Shown here one piece after another: positions 37,026-45,033 of a stretch of 64,000 nucleotides of DNA. Each line of letters opens with the position of its first letter. Positions within the stretch are counted from its first letter, which is position 1. Both the position numbers and the translations under genes were made by a program. Source of the stretch: Marinigracilibium pacificum (lineage in GTDB: Bacteria; Bacteroidota; Bacteroidia; Cytophagales; Cyclobacteriaceae); the NCBI RefSeq assembly GCF_012926615.1, contig NZ_JABBNU010000004.1:62001-126000 (forward strand), given 5' to 3'. Below the pieces are notes generated by a model. The model worked only from the letters and a program-made list of their open reading frames with translations. It ran no database searches and had not been told where the DNA came from.

Positions 37026-37043
37026 ATAAGAACTTAAGTGTTT

Positions 37044-37988
37044 CTATTCGTTATAAACTCCCATGTTTGAGAATTTTTCTATTCGCTGATTTATTCTTTC
37101 GTCTTCAGAAAGTGCTTCAAGCTCAGAGGTTAATTTGGCAATAGTTTTTTTCAAAGTACTAGCCATTTTCTTAAAATCTGTATGAGCTCCTCCCAATGGT
37201 TCTTTGACGATGCCATCAACCATTTTAAATTTCTTCATGTCTTCAGCAGTTAACTTTAAAGCTTCAGCTGCCTGTTCTTTATAATCCCAGCTTCTCCATA
37301 AAATTGAAGAACACGATTCAGGAGATATTACAGAATACCAAGTGTTTTCGAGCATCATTACCCTGTCACCGATACCTATACCTAAAGCACCACCAGAGGC
37401 TCCTTCACCTATTATGAAACACATTACCGGAACTTTCAGCATAAACATTTCTCTGAGGTTTTTGGCAATAGCCTCACCTTGGCCTCTTTCTTCTGCTTCT
37501 ATACCAGGAAATGCACCAGGAGTATCAATGAAAGTAATAATAGGTTTATTAAACTTTTCAGCAAGTTTCATTAACCTTAAAGCCTTTCGATATCCTTCAG
37601 GATTAGCCATTCCAAAATTCCTTGTTTGGCGCTGTTTGGTGTTTCGCCCCTTTTGCTGACCGATCAGCATGTAGGTTTTACCATCGATGGTACCGAAACC
37701 ACCAACCATTGCTTTATCATCAGAAACAGATCTGTCACCATGTAACTCTACAAAGTCATCAGTTAGCTCATAGATATAATCTAAAGTATATGGTCTTTCA
37801 GGATGACGGGAAAGTTGGACTCTTTGCCATCTAGTTAGATTAGCAAATGTTTCCTTTTTAAGATCCTTAATTTTATTTTCCAAAGATTTAATAGTTTCGT
37901 CCATGTTGACACCGCTCTCATTAGCGATCTTGGTCATGTCGGATAATTTAGCCTCTAATTCCGCTATTGGTTTTTCAAAGTCGAGCAT
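37044..37988 (-). CDS. accA: Acetyl-CoA carboxylase carboxyltransferase subunit alpha
   Basis: 314 residues, close to the E. coli length of 319. With AccD it transfers CO2 from carboxybiotin to acetyl-CoA to give malonyl-CoA for fatty-acid synthesis. Visible family blocks: N-terminal coiled coil (about 1-45), [12 protein letters not shown], the crotonase-fold segments [26 protein letters not shown] and [17 protein letters not shown]. Monocistronic, with a promoter box 24 bp upstream and its own terminator. Confidence 0.95.
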   Translation of the reverse strand: MLDFEKPIAELEAKLSDMTKIANESGVNMDETIKSLENKIKDLKKETFANLTRWQRVQLSRHPERPYTLDYIYELTDDFVELHGDRSVSDDKAMVGGFGTIDGKTYMLIGQQKGRNTKQRQTRNFGMANPEGYRKALRLMKLAEKFNKPIITFIDTPGAFPGIEAEERGQGEAIAKNLREMFMLKVPVMCFIIGEGASGGALGIGIGDRVMMLENTWYSVISPESCSSILWRSWDYKEQAAEALKLTAEDMKKFKMVDGIVKEPLGGAHTDFKKMASTLKKTIAKLTSELEALSEDERINQRIEKFSNMGVYNE

Positions 37989-38011
37989 TTAAGTATTCAA
38001 ATGGTTTAATG

Positions 38012-38019
38012 CAAAGTTA
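38012..38019 (-). promoter_or_regulatory. Predicted -7 box TAACTTTG of accA
   Basis: An exact TAnnTTTG match on the minus strand whose downstream edge is 24 bases from the accA ATG. The -33 region is only a weak match (TTAG). Confidence 0.55.
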
Positions 38020-38129
38020 ATTGATTAAGCTTTTTGAACTAACATTATTTTTTTGTTTTTCTAAAATACTGATAAGCAATTAAATAAAAAATAATTTATA
38101 GGGAATGAATTATTTTTGATAGTTATCTG

Positions 38130-38160
38130 TTGCAAATTAGAATTCATAAATATACCTTTG
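38130..38160 (+). promoter_or_regulatory. Promoter of the first tRNA-Asp gene
   Basis: TTG (38130-38132) and TACCTTTG (38153-38160), an exact TAnnTTTG box, are 20 bases apart. The tRNA starts 35 bases downstream of the box. The second tRNA-Asp gene has the same geometry. Confidence 0.85.
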
Positions 38161-38194
38161 CATCACCTTTTAAGAAAAGGACATTTTAACAGAG

Positions 38195-38268
38195 GGTCTG
38201 GTAGTTCAGTTGGTTAGAATACCTGCCTGTCACGCAGGGGGTCGCGAGTTCGAGTCTCGTCCAGACCG
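38195..38268 (+). tRNA. tRNA-Asp (GTC)
   Basis: A 74-base cloverleaf: acceptor GGTCTGG / CCAGACC, anticodon stem CCTGC / GCAGG around CTGTCAC with anticodon GTC, T-arm GCGAG-TTCGAGT-CTCGT, discriminator G as expected for Asp. CCA is not encoded. The sequence is identical to the second tRNA-Asp 632 bases downstream. Confidence 0.97.
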
Positions 38269-38278
38269 CCTCCTTACT

Positions 38279-38306
38279 AAAGCCACTCATTCGAGTGGCT
38301 TTTTTC
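38279..38306 (+). terminator. Terminator of the first tRNA-Asp
   Basis: AAGCCACTC and GAGTGGCTT form a 9-bp stem with loop ATTC followed by a T-run, immediately after the tRNA. Confidence 0.9.
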
Positions 38307-38330
38307 ATTTTGTACTATTTCCGATACCTA

Positions 38331-38627
38331 ATGAAACAAGTCTATATTCTCTATTCCCCTGGCCTTGATATATATTATAAAGGACAAACATCAGATTTAG
38401 ATGAAAGATTGAAGTATCATAATTCAGGATACGAAACTTCTACATCAAAGGGAGTACCCTGGACATTAGTATGGAGTACTGCCAAAGCAACAAGGCAAGA
38501 AGCTATGTTGTTAGAGAAGAAATTGAAGAATTTATCCTGGGTTCGACTAGAAAAGTTTATGTCAAAATATTCTGAAGGGTTATCAGAATCAATAATTAAA
38601 GATAGGATTATTAGGATTAGCCAATAA
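38331..38627 (+). CDS. GIY-YIG nuclease domain protein
   Basis: 98 residues from the ATG at 38331 (MKQVYILYS); an upstream TTG-type extension would run back through the tRNA terminator. The single domain shows the GIY-YIG elements in the short UPF0213/YhbQ form: VYILYS, then YYKGQTSDLDERLKYHN with the catalytic Arg, and EAMLLEKKLKN with the metal-binding Glu; the second motif reads YKG instead of YIG. Such nucleases are often found right after tRNA genes in Bacteroidota. The gene sits between two identical tRNA-Asp genes, and its 3' end (ATTAGCCAATAACG) recurs in modified form in each unit of the tandem array downstream. Role unknown: DNA repair, or mobility of this tRNA-linked unit (inference). 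Confidence 0.85.
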   Translation: MKQVYILYSPGLDIYYKGQTSDLDERLKYHNSGYETSTSKGVPWTLVWSTAKATRQEAMLLEKKLKNLSWVRLEKFMSKYSEGLSESIIKDRIIRISQ

Positions 38628-38629
38628 CG

Positions 38630-38651
38630 AACAAGCTTTTGGGAGCTTGTT
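38630..38651 (+). repeat. Solo hairpin shared with the tandem array
   Basis: AACAAGCT and AGCTTGTT form an 8-bp stem around TTTGGG, two bases after the GIY-YIG stop. The hairpin and about 15 bases on both sides are the same as hairpin 1 of each 271-bp unit, so this is the likely parent copy. It could also act as the 3' end of the GIY-YIG mRNA, though it has no T-run. Confidence 0.7.
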
Positions 38652-38765
38652 GTCATGGTATGAGCAAATAATGAAAATGATTAAAAATATTTAGCTATAA
38701 GTAAAAGAATATCAATAAGATGGGAATAATGATAAAAAAAACATTGATTTTTTATAAAAACAGTA

Positions 38766-38796
38766 TTGCAAATTAAATTTTGAGTACATACTTTTG
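38766..38796 (+). promoter_or_regulatory. Promoter of the second tRNA-Asp gene
   Basis: TTG (38766-38768) and the exact box TACTTTTG (38789-38796) are 20 bases apart, the same spacing as at the first tRNA-Asp. The following bases GCATCACCTT are also shared by both loci. Confidence 0.85.
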
Positions 38797-38826
38797 CATC
38801 ACCTTCAACGGAAGGAAATAATAGAG

Positions 38827-38900
38827 GGTCTGGTAGTTCAGTTGGTTAGAATACCTGCCTGTCACGCAGGGGGTCGCGAGTTCGAGTCTCGTCCAGACCG
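38827..38900 (+). tRNA. tRNA-Asp (GTC), second copy
   Basis: Identical over its 74 bases to the tRNA-Asp at 38195-38268, including acceptor stem, anticodon GTC and discriminator G. It has its own promoter. The tandem 271-bp array starts directly at its 3' end. Confidence 0.97.
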
Positions 38901-39752
38901 CCTCCTAATAAGAAAGCTGCTCAAATGAGCGGCTTTTTTTATGTCAAAAAATCCTAGTTTTGAAAGCTTTTCTACTTAGCAGGACCATCAAGGCAAATTA
39001 TTTGTGGTTAATCAGTGATTATTATTGTTCGAGCCAATGACGAACAAGCTTTTGGGAGCTTGTTGTCATGGTACTGATAGCCTTTCAGGCTCGTCAGTAT
39101 CTCGTCCAGCCGATGACGAAGAGTATAAACCTCTTGTCACGGTGCTGACGGCTATAGCCAATCAGCAACCGCCTCCTAATAAGAAAGCTGCTCAAATGAG
39201 CGGCTTTTTTTATGTCAAAAAATCCTAGTTTTGAAAGCTTTTCTATTTAGCAGGACCATCAAGGCAAATTATTTGTGGTTAATCAGTGATTTTTATTGTT
39301 CGAGCCAATGACGAACAAGCTTTTGGGAGCTTGTTGTCATGGTACTGATAGCCTTTCAGGCTCGTCAGTATCTCGTCCAGCCGATGACGAAGAGTATATA
39401 CCTCTTGTCACGGTGCTGATGGTTAAAACCAATCAGCAACCGCCTCCTAATAATAAAGCTGCTCATATGAGCGGCTTTTTTTATGTCCAAAAATCCTCGT
39501 TTTGAAAGCTTTTCTACTTAGCAGGACCATCAAGGCAAATTATTTGTGGTTAGTCAGTGATTATTATTGTTCGAGCCAATGACGAACAAGCTTTTGGGAG
39601 CTTGTTGTCATGGTACTGACAGCCTTTCAGGCTCGTCAGTATCTCGTCCAGCCGATGACGAAGAGTATAAAACTCTTGTCACGGTGTTGATGGTTAAAAC
39701 CAATCGGCAACCGCCTCCTAATAAGAAAGCTGCTCAAATGAGCAGCTTTTAA
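38901..39752. repeat. Tandem array of 271-bp units (three plus partial fourth) behind tRNA-Asp
   Basis: The landmark CCTCCTAAT recurs at 38901, 39172, 39443 and 39714, an exact period of 271 bases; units are nearly identical. Order within a unit: terminator hairpin with T-run, a spacer (ATGTCAAAAAATCC... with CAGGACCATCAAGGC), a relic of the GIY-YIG 3' end (GAGCCAATGACG), four hairpins, then ACCGCCTCC. In unit 1 the hairpins are 39038-39068, 39072-39099, 39114-39139 and 39141-39170. Hairpins 1+2 and 3+4 look like two copies of one two-hairpin module. Differences between units keep the stems paired. No spacer diversity, so not CRISPR. No believable protein is encoded. This fills the 873 bases without a gene before 39774. 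Confidence 0.9.
38911..38940 (+). terminator. Terminator of the second tRNA-Asp, repeated in the array
   Basis: AAAGCTGCTC and GAGCGGCTTT (one T-G pair) with loop AAAT and a T-run. Copies occur at +271 and +542; the last copy, at +813, has GAGCAGC, turning the T-G pair into T-A, and lacks the long T-run. Confidence 0.85.
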
Positions 39753-39773
39753 TGAAATTATTTATTTCACGTT

Positions 39774-40514
39774 TTATGCCTCAGGTTCTTTAAGCTTTAA
39801 CTTGTCGTATTTATCAAACTTCATCCAAGAGAAGTTACCAATTCTCCATTCATTTCCATTTTTTTGCCCTGAAACTGATGCAATCAATACTGCTTTTTCA
39901 ACTAAACCTCCATCCTTTTCAACAAGTAAATCAGCAACATAGTAGGCATTGAAAATATTCCCCTGTACATAAATATTCTTAAAGTAAGGTGTTCCCATTT
40001 TAATTTTTAAGCCCTCAATTTCTGCAAGAAATTGCAAATGATCTTTAAAGTTATTTGTATCATGTTTTTTTACTGAAGGAAGGTTTTGGACATTAATTGT
40101 AACCTCATTAGTTGAATGCCTCGGCGTGAAATATTTTAAAACAGAATTAGGGTCTTTTGTTTTGTTTAATTCACTATAGCCTTGGTGCATATTTTTTACC
40201 AACTGTATAATGTATTTTTCGTCTGCTGATAAATTGGCTTCATTATATCCATGTGAATCGTTAGATGAATCACTATCAAGATTTTTATGAATATCTGAAT
40301 CTTGAGGGATTAACATTTGACTTCTCAATTCATCTATTTCACTATTTAACTCACTATTTTGATTTTTTAAGCTATCAATTTGTGTTTTGTAGGCACTTTC
40401 TAAATCTTCTTGAGATCCAGAATCAGAGTCTGTGAAAATAAATATCGAAGCGAATAAAAGTAGTATTATCAATATAATTGACAATATCTTGTACCGGTTG
40501 TCTGAATTTGGCAT
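39774..40514 (-). CDS. Membrane-anchored coiled-coil hypothetical protein
   Basis: 246 residues: a single N-terminal membrane helix (about 9-27), a coiled coil (about 37-67, QIDSLKNQNSELNSEIDELRSQM), a Ser/Asp-rich linker, then a folded C-terminal domain (about 95-246) with alternating strands that resembles an NTF2/SnoaL-like cone (YFTPRH...GTPYFKNIYVQGNIFNAYYVADLLV...GNEWRIGNFSWMKF). Family not recognised. The stop is 22 bases from the last array unit, whose terminator copy lies just downstream on the other strand. Confidence 0.6.
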   Translation of the reverse strand: MPNSDNRYKILSIILIILLLFASIFIFTDSDSGSQEDLESAYKTQIDSLKNQNSELNSEIDELRSQMLIPQDSDIHKNLDSDSSNDSHGYNEANLSADEKYIIQLVKNMHQGYSELNKTKDPNSVLKYFTPRHSTNEVTINVQNLPSVKKHDTNNFKDHLQFLAEIEGLKIKMGTPYFKNIYVQGNIFNAYYVADLLVEKDGGLVEKAVLIASVSGQKNGNEWRIGNFSWMKFDKYDKLKLKEPEA

Positions 40515-40607
40515 AGTATTAGCGATTATGAATTTTTAGAACTTAAACTTTGTATTATATAATTTAAGGATTTAATTGAATATTTATTAGGATAAAAACT
40601 GATTATT

Positions 40608-41327
40608 ATGCTGAAAATCAAAATATTTAAAATTGTCGTACTACTACTATTCCTTTCAACTACTCTAATCGGTCAAACGACTGAATCAAAAATTGTAGTC
40701 ATTGGTTATGGAGATATTGAGGCAACTCCGGATGAAGTAACAGTGAACTTCTTAATTCAATCAAAAAATATGAGTTATAGTGAAACTGTTGATGAATTGA
40801 ATAAAAGAGTTAATACGCTTGTTAAGGATTTGAATAAATCTAAATTCAATGATCAGGACATTAAGACTACTGCTTTTAATATACAGAGGAATATTATTTA
40901 TAACAGGGGAACTCGCATCGATAGTGGGTTTGTTGGAAGTCAGAATTTAAAAGTTACTATCCCGTTTAATCAAGAATCGCTTCTCATATTAATCAATACA
41001 GGTACTAAGTCTGATTCAAATCCGGAATCATCCATTTTCTTTTCTCTTAGCGACCAAAAAAGAAAAGAATTACAGAATAATTTATTAGAGCAGGCTGTTA
41101 ATGATGGTATGTCAAAAGCAGGAGTTATGGCTAAAGCAGCAGGTGTTTCTTTAGGGAATATTCTTGAGATCAAGTATGGGGTTGAAAGTAATAATATCCC
41201 TATGCCTAATCAAATGATGCTTAATGCTAGAGGAGCAATGGAAAGTGATACTAATACTAATCAGATAAATCCTGAGTCAATAAACTTAAAAGAGAAAGTA
41301 TTTATTAGTATTGAAATAAAAAATTAA
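40608..41327 (+). CDS. SIMPL domain (DUF541) exported protein
   Basis: 239 residues with a signal peptide (MLKIKIFKIVVLLLFLSTTLIGQ). The mature part is the SIMPL/DUF541 domain found in BP26 and YggE: VIGYGDIEATPDEVTVNFLIQSK at its start, a DIKTTAFNIQR centre, and AVNDGMSKAGVMAKAAGVSLGNILEI near the C-terminus. YggE-type proteins are periplasmic or outer-membrane associated and linked to oxidative stress in E. coli; BP26 forms channel-like oligomers. Monocistronic, with a terminator about 130 bases downstream. Confidence 0.88.
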   Translation: MLKIKIFKIVVLLLFLSTTLIGQTTESKIVVIGYGDIEATPDEVTVNFLIQSKNMSYSETVDELNKRVNTLVKDLNKSKFNDQDIKTTAFNIQRNIIYNRGTRIDSGFVGSQNLKVTIPFNQESLLILINTGTKSDSNPESSIFFSLSDQKRKELQNNLLEQAVNDGMSKAGVMAKAAGVSLGNILEIKYGVESNNIPMPNQMMLNARGAMESDTNTNQINPESINLKEKVFISIEIKN

Positions 41328-41460
41328 TGATTAATGTTTATCTGAGGAAACAATTGAAATTTGTCCTGCTTAATCATTAGTCTTAATTTCTTATTCGTAT
41401 TGTTAAGATTCAATTAAATCACTAATAATTAAATATTGATCAATTGAAAATTAATACATA

Positions 41461-41505
41461 AAGGCTTTAATTCTTTTAATGGAGAATTTAAAGCCTTTCT
41501 TTTTT
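41461..41505 (+). terminator. Intrinsic terminator
   Basis: AAGGCTTTAATTCT pairs with AGAATTTAAAGCCTT (one bulged T), loop TTTAATGG, then TCTTTTTT. It probably ends SIMPL transcription; the 209-base gap between the two genes holds nothing else recognisable. Confidence 0.8.
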
Positions 41506-41536
41506 GACATGTAATTGATTATTTCAGAATGATTAT

Positions 41537-41848
41537 TTATCTGACCTCTATTTTTACTCCTATTTTCTTTTCTTGTTGATATACTTTTTGTTTTAATGAA
41601 GATCTGAAAGATAGGAATATCTTGAGCAGATTGTAATAATCTTTTCCATTGATATTGTCCAGATCTTTACCAAAAAGCTTTTGAGCAGCATCATTAAGAA
41701 CCACTGCTTTGTCCACTTTAATTACCTCATAATTATTTAGATCCTCCCCCACCACATCGTTAAGAGACTTTAGTTCACCGGACTTTTTATCCTTAAGAAA
41801 CGTTCCTTCAGTTTCTAATTGTTCAGAATAGTTTTTAATTATATTCAT
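41537..41848 (-). CDS. Small hypothetical protein
   Basis: 103 residues, soluble and charged, mixed helix and strand: MNIIKNYSEQLETEG..., a central VIKVDKAVVLNDAAQKLFGKDLDNINGKDYYNLLKIF segment and a Lys-rich C-terminus. No family recognised. It is convergent with the SIMPL gene and has normal codon usage for the window. The start ATG has no good ribosome-binding site, as is usual here. Confidence 0.5.
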   Translation of the reverse strand: MNIIKNYSEQLETEGTFLKDKKSGELKSLNDVVGEDLNNYEVIKVDKAVVLNDAAQKLFGKDLDNINGKDYYNLLKIFLSFRSSLKQKVYQQEKKIGVKIEVR

Positions 41849-42179
41849 TTGGAAGTGTTATTAAAATATGTAGTAATGTTATATGTTAAGTGTGGGATTT
41901 AGAAAGCAGATCATAAATTGATCTATCTGAAGTTACCAATAAATATTGATTTAATTATCAATTGGTTACAATAATTTTAACCATAAATTTATAGTAATTA
42001 TCTATTTCCGCTTATAATAATATCGAATTATACTGTCAACAAAAAAATCAACGTTATTGTTTTGGTTTTTATGAAATAGAAAATCAATCATATATAACCT
42101 TAATATACCATTGGTGTAATTACCATTTTGGTTTGTATAAAGATTAAATATATTAGATAGACACAATAATTTAAATACT
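41849..42179. other. 331-base intergenic region, no feature recognised
   Basis: Very AT-rich spacer between two divergent genes. It should hold both promoters, but no TTG/TAnnTTTG pair stands out. A short inverted repeat GATC-ATAAATT-GATC at about 41910-41924 is probably chance. A 63-codon minus-strand reading frame here is not believed. Confidence 0.5.
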
Positions 42180-44960
42180 ATGATGAAAAACATTCTATCA
42201 ACCTTTGCACTATTATTTATACTTTGTGCGAGTATAAATGCTCAGGAAAAATTACCAATTACTCCTGAGGATATTTCTATTGAATATACCAAATATGTTT
42301 TGGACAATGGTTTAACATTGATTGTTCATGAAGATCATAAAGCACCAATTGTAGCCGTAAACGTATGGTATCATGTAGGAAGTAAAAATGAAAAACCAGG
42401 TAAAAGTGGATTTGCTCACTTGTTTGAGCATTTAATGTTCAATGGTAGTGAAAATTTCAATGATGATTATTTCCAGGTTCTTGAAAGAATTGGTAGTACT
42501 GATTTAAATGGTACAACCAATAATGATAGAACTAATTATTTTCAAAATGTCCCTAAAGGATCATTAGACCAGGTATTATGGTTAGAGTCTGATAGAATGG
42601 GACATTTATTAGGAGCTATAGATCAGGCAAAATTAGATGAGCAACGTGGAGTTGTACAAAATGAAAAAAGACAAGGTGAAAATCAGCCATATGGAAAGCA
42701 ATATGACTTACTTGTAAAAGCAATGTTCCCAAAAGGGCATCCTTATAGCTGGACTGTTATCGGCGAAATGGAAGATTTAAACGCTGCGTCTTTAGAAGAT
42801 GTTCAGGAATGGTTTAAATCATACTATGGAGCGGCTAATGCTACTTTAGTTGTTGCAGGTGATGTCACTCCTGAGGTCGCTTTGAAAAAAGTAACAAAGT
42901 ATTTTGGAAACATTCCTTCCGGTCCTACCCTGGTAGTTCCTGAAGAAAATATCCCAATAAGAGAAACAGATACACGTGAATACTATCAGGACAGAGTAGC
43001 AGAATCAAGAGTTGTTAAAGCGTGGAATACTCCCAAATGGGGAACTAAAGAGGCTGCAAATCTGGAGTTAGCAGCATTGATTTTATCATCAGGAAAAAAC
43101 AGCCGCCTTTATAAAGAGCTTGTTTATAATAAGCAGATAGCTACCCAATCTTTCGCATTTAACTGGGAAAAGGAATTAGTTTCAAATTTTATCGTGCAAG
43201 CTAATGCTAAGCCAGGTGTCGATATTTATGAACTTGAAAAAGAACTTGAGGTCATTCTTGATAAATTTTTGGCTGAAGGACCATCTTCAGATGAGCTTTT
43301 CAGAGTGAAATCAGAATATTTTGCTGATTACCTTAAAGGATTAGAGAGAATTGGAGGTTTTGGTGGTAAGTCTGATATTCTTGCTCAAAACCAGGTTTAT
43401 GGAGATGATCCTTCATACTATAAAACATGGTTAAAATATATTGAAGAAGCATCCATTAAAGAGGTACATGAGACTGCAAAAAAATGGTTAAGTAAAGGAA
43501 GTCATACCATTGTTTGCGAGCCTTTTCCACAGTATTCAGTTACTGGCGAAGAAGCTGATAGAAGTAAATTGCCAGAAGTAACTGAAGTAAGTGCAGTTAA
43601 ATTCCCGGCAATTCAAACTAAGGAGTTAAAGAATGGATTAAAAATCAAGCTAGCCAGACGTGAAGGAGTGCCAACTGTTGTTATGAATATGGTTATTGAT
43701 GCAGGATATGCTTCAGATCAATTTGCAGCACCAGGAACAGCCAAATTAGCGATGAGCATGATGGATGAAGGCACAAAGAATATGTCCTCTCTAGAAATTA
43801 ACGATAAATTGCAAAGATTAGGCGCGTCAATAGGTGCGTATAGTGACCTTGATAATAGCTACATATCTCTAAATACCCTAAAGCCTACTTTAGAAGCCAG
43901 TATGGAAGTTTATGCAGATGTTATATTAAACCCTGCTTTTCCTGAAACTGAGTTGGAAAGATTAAAAAAACAGCAATTGGCAACTATTCAAAGAGAAAAG
44001 ACAACTCCAATCCAGATGGCATTAAGGGTTGTGCCAAAGTACTTATACCCTGAAAATCATGCTTATCATCAACCATTGACTGGTTCGGGTTATGAAGAAA
44101 CAGTTAATGCATTGAAAAGAGATGACATGATTGATTTTTATGATAAGTGGATTCGTCCTAATAATGCTACTCTTGTTGTAGTTGGTGATATTTCAATGGA
44201 TGATCTTGTGGATCTTGTAGAGTCAAATCTGGGTAAATGGAAAAAAGGTAATACACCTGAAAAGACATTAACTGAAGTAAATGTAAATGATAGCAATGTG
44301 TTGTATCTAATGGACAGACCTGAGTCACAGCAATCTGTAATTATTGGAGCAAAGTTAATTCCTGGTTATGGAAAGCTTGATGAGATTGCTACTACTTCAA
44401 TGATGAATGTTTATGGAGGAGAGTTTACTTCAAGACTAAACATGAACCTTCGAGAAGATAAACACTGGGCATATGGAGCTTTTGGCTTTATTCAGGATAG
44501 TAAGGGACAGAGAGCTTTCCTTTCATATGCGCCGGTACAAACCGACAAAACTGCTGAGTCTGTTACGGAAATCAGAAGCGAAATGACAGGTATTTCAGGA
44601 GATAACCCTGTAACTCCTGAGGAACTAGACAAAGTGTTAAATAACTCTATATTGCAATTACCAGGTCAATGGGAAACCAATGGTTCTGTAGCTTCTTCCA
44701 TCGTTGATCAGGTTGTTTATAATCTACCAGAAGATTATTATTCAACTTATAGTGATAAGATTAAAAATGTAAAATTAAATACCGTTAATAATCTCGCTAA
44801 AGAAGTTGTAAATAAAGACCAAATCAACTGGTTTATAGTTGGAGATAAGGAGAAAGTGTTAGAAAACCTGAATAAACTAGGATTTAAGGAAATTGTAGTG
44901 TTAGATCAGGAAGGGAATCCTGTGAAACCAGAAGGAGCTTCTGTTAATTCAAGTAAATAA
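42180..44960 (+). CDS. M16 family zinc protease, two-domain
   Basis: 926 residues with a signal peptide (through ASINAQ, residue 21), so periplasmic. The inverted zinc motif HxxEH is HLFEH (His80, Glu83, His84) with the third ligand Glu in the following DEQRGVVQNEKRQ helix. The two homologous halves are N-terminal active (about 30-460) and C-terminal inactive (about 470-900), the latter lacking HxxEH. This is the pitrilysin-like arrangement of Bacteroidota, degrading short or unfolded peptides. Monocistronic with a strong terminator. Confidence 0.92.
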   Translation: MMKNILSTFALLFILCASINAQEKLPITPEDISIEYTKYVLDNGLTLIVHEDHKAPIVAVNVWYHVGSKNEKPGKSGFAHLFEHLMFNGSENFNDDYFQVLERIGSTDLNGTTNNDRTNYFQNVPKGSLDQVLWLESDRMGHLLGAIDQAKLDEQRGVVQNEKRQGENQPYGKQYDLLVKAMFPKGHPYSWTVIGEMEDLNAASLEDVQEWFKSYYGAANATLVVAGDVTPEVALKKVTKYFGNIPSGPTLVVPEENIPIRETDTREYYQDRVAESRVVKAWNTPKWGTKEAANLELAALILSSGKNSRLYKELVYNKQIATQSFAFNWEKELVSNFIVQANAKPGVDIYELEKELEVILDKFLAEGPSSDELFRVKSEYFADYLKGLERIGGFGGKSDILAQNQVYGDDPSYYKTWLKYIEEASIKEVHETAKKWLSKGSHTIVCEPFPQYSVTGEEADRSKLPEVTEVSAVKFPAIQTKELKNGLKIKLARREGVPTVVMNMVIDAGYASDQFAAPGTAKLAMSMMDEGTKNMSSLEINDKLQRLGASIGAYSDLDNSYISLNTLKPTLEASMEVYADVILNPAFPETELERLKKQQLATIQREKTTPIQMALRVVPKYLYPENHAYHQPLTGSGYEETVNALKRDDMIDFYDKWIRPNNATLVVVGDISMDDLVDLVESNLGKWKKGNTPEKTLTEVNVNDSNVLYLMDRPESQQSVIIGAKLIPGYGKLDEIATTSMMNVYGGEFTSRLNMNLREDKHWAYGAFGFIQDSKGQRAFLSYAPVQTDKTAESVTEIRSEMTGISGDNPVTPEELDKVLNNSILQLPGQWETNGSVASSIVDQVVYNLPEDYYSTYSDKIKNVKLNTVNNLAKEVVNKDQINWFIVGDKEKVLENLNKLGFKEIVVLDQEGNPVKPEGASVNSSK

Positions 44961-44980
44961 CATTCAAATAACATCATAAA

Positions 44981-45010
44981 AAAAGGCGATCCAATTGTGG
45001 ATCGCCTTTT
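44981..45010. terminator. Bidirectional terminator between M16 protease and hemN
   Basis: AAAAGGCGATCC and GGATCGCCTTTT form a perfect 12-bp stem with loop AATTGT, lying between convergent genes; T-runs are part of the stem on both strands. Confidence 0.9.
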
Positions 45011-45033
45011 CATTTAAACTGTATGGTAAAACA

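Noticed and set aside
39025-39752. Three similar 61-69-codon reading frames in the tandem array
   Set aside because: They start at TTG, run through strong hairpins and a terminator, and their differences preserve stems rather than protein sequence. Similarity is explained by the recent repeat duplication.
38901-39752. CRISPR array
   Set aside because: The repeated unit is 271 bases with no short conserved repeat alternating with unique spacers, and no cas genes are present.
38195-39800. Integrated genetic element using tRNA-Asp as attachment site
   Set aside because: No integrase, relaxase or phage genes, and the duplicated tRNA is complete with its own promoter; the region is a local duplication rather than an integration footprint.
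42002-42193. 63-codon minus-strand reading frame
   Set aside because: Low-complexity AT-rich composition (Phe/Asn/Tyr/Ile-rich), no signal or domain, and it overlaps the start of the M16 protease gene; likely a chance frame in promoter DNA.
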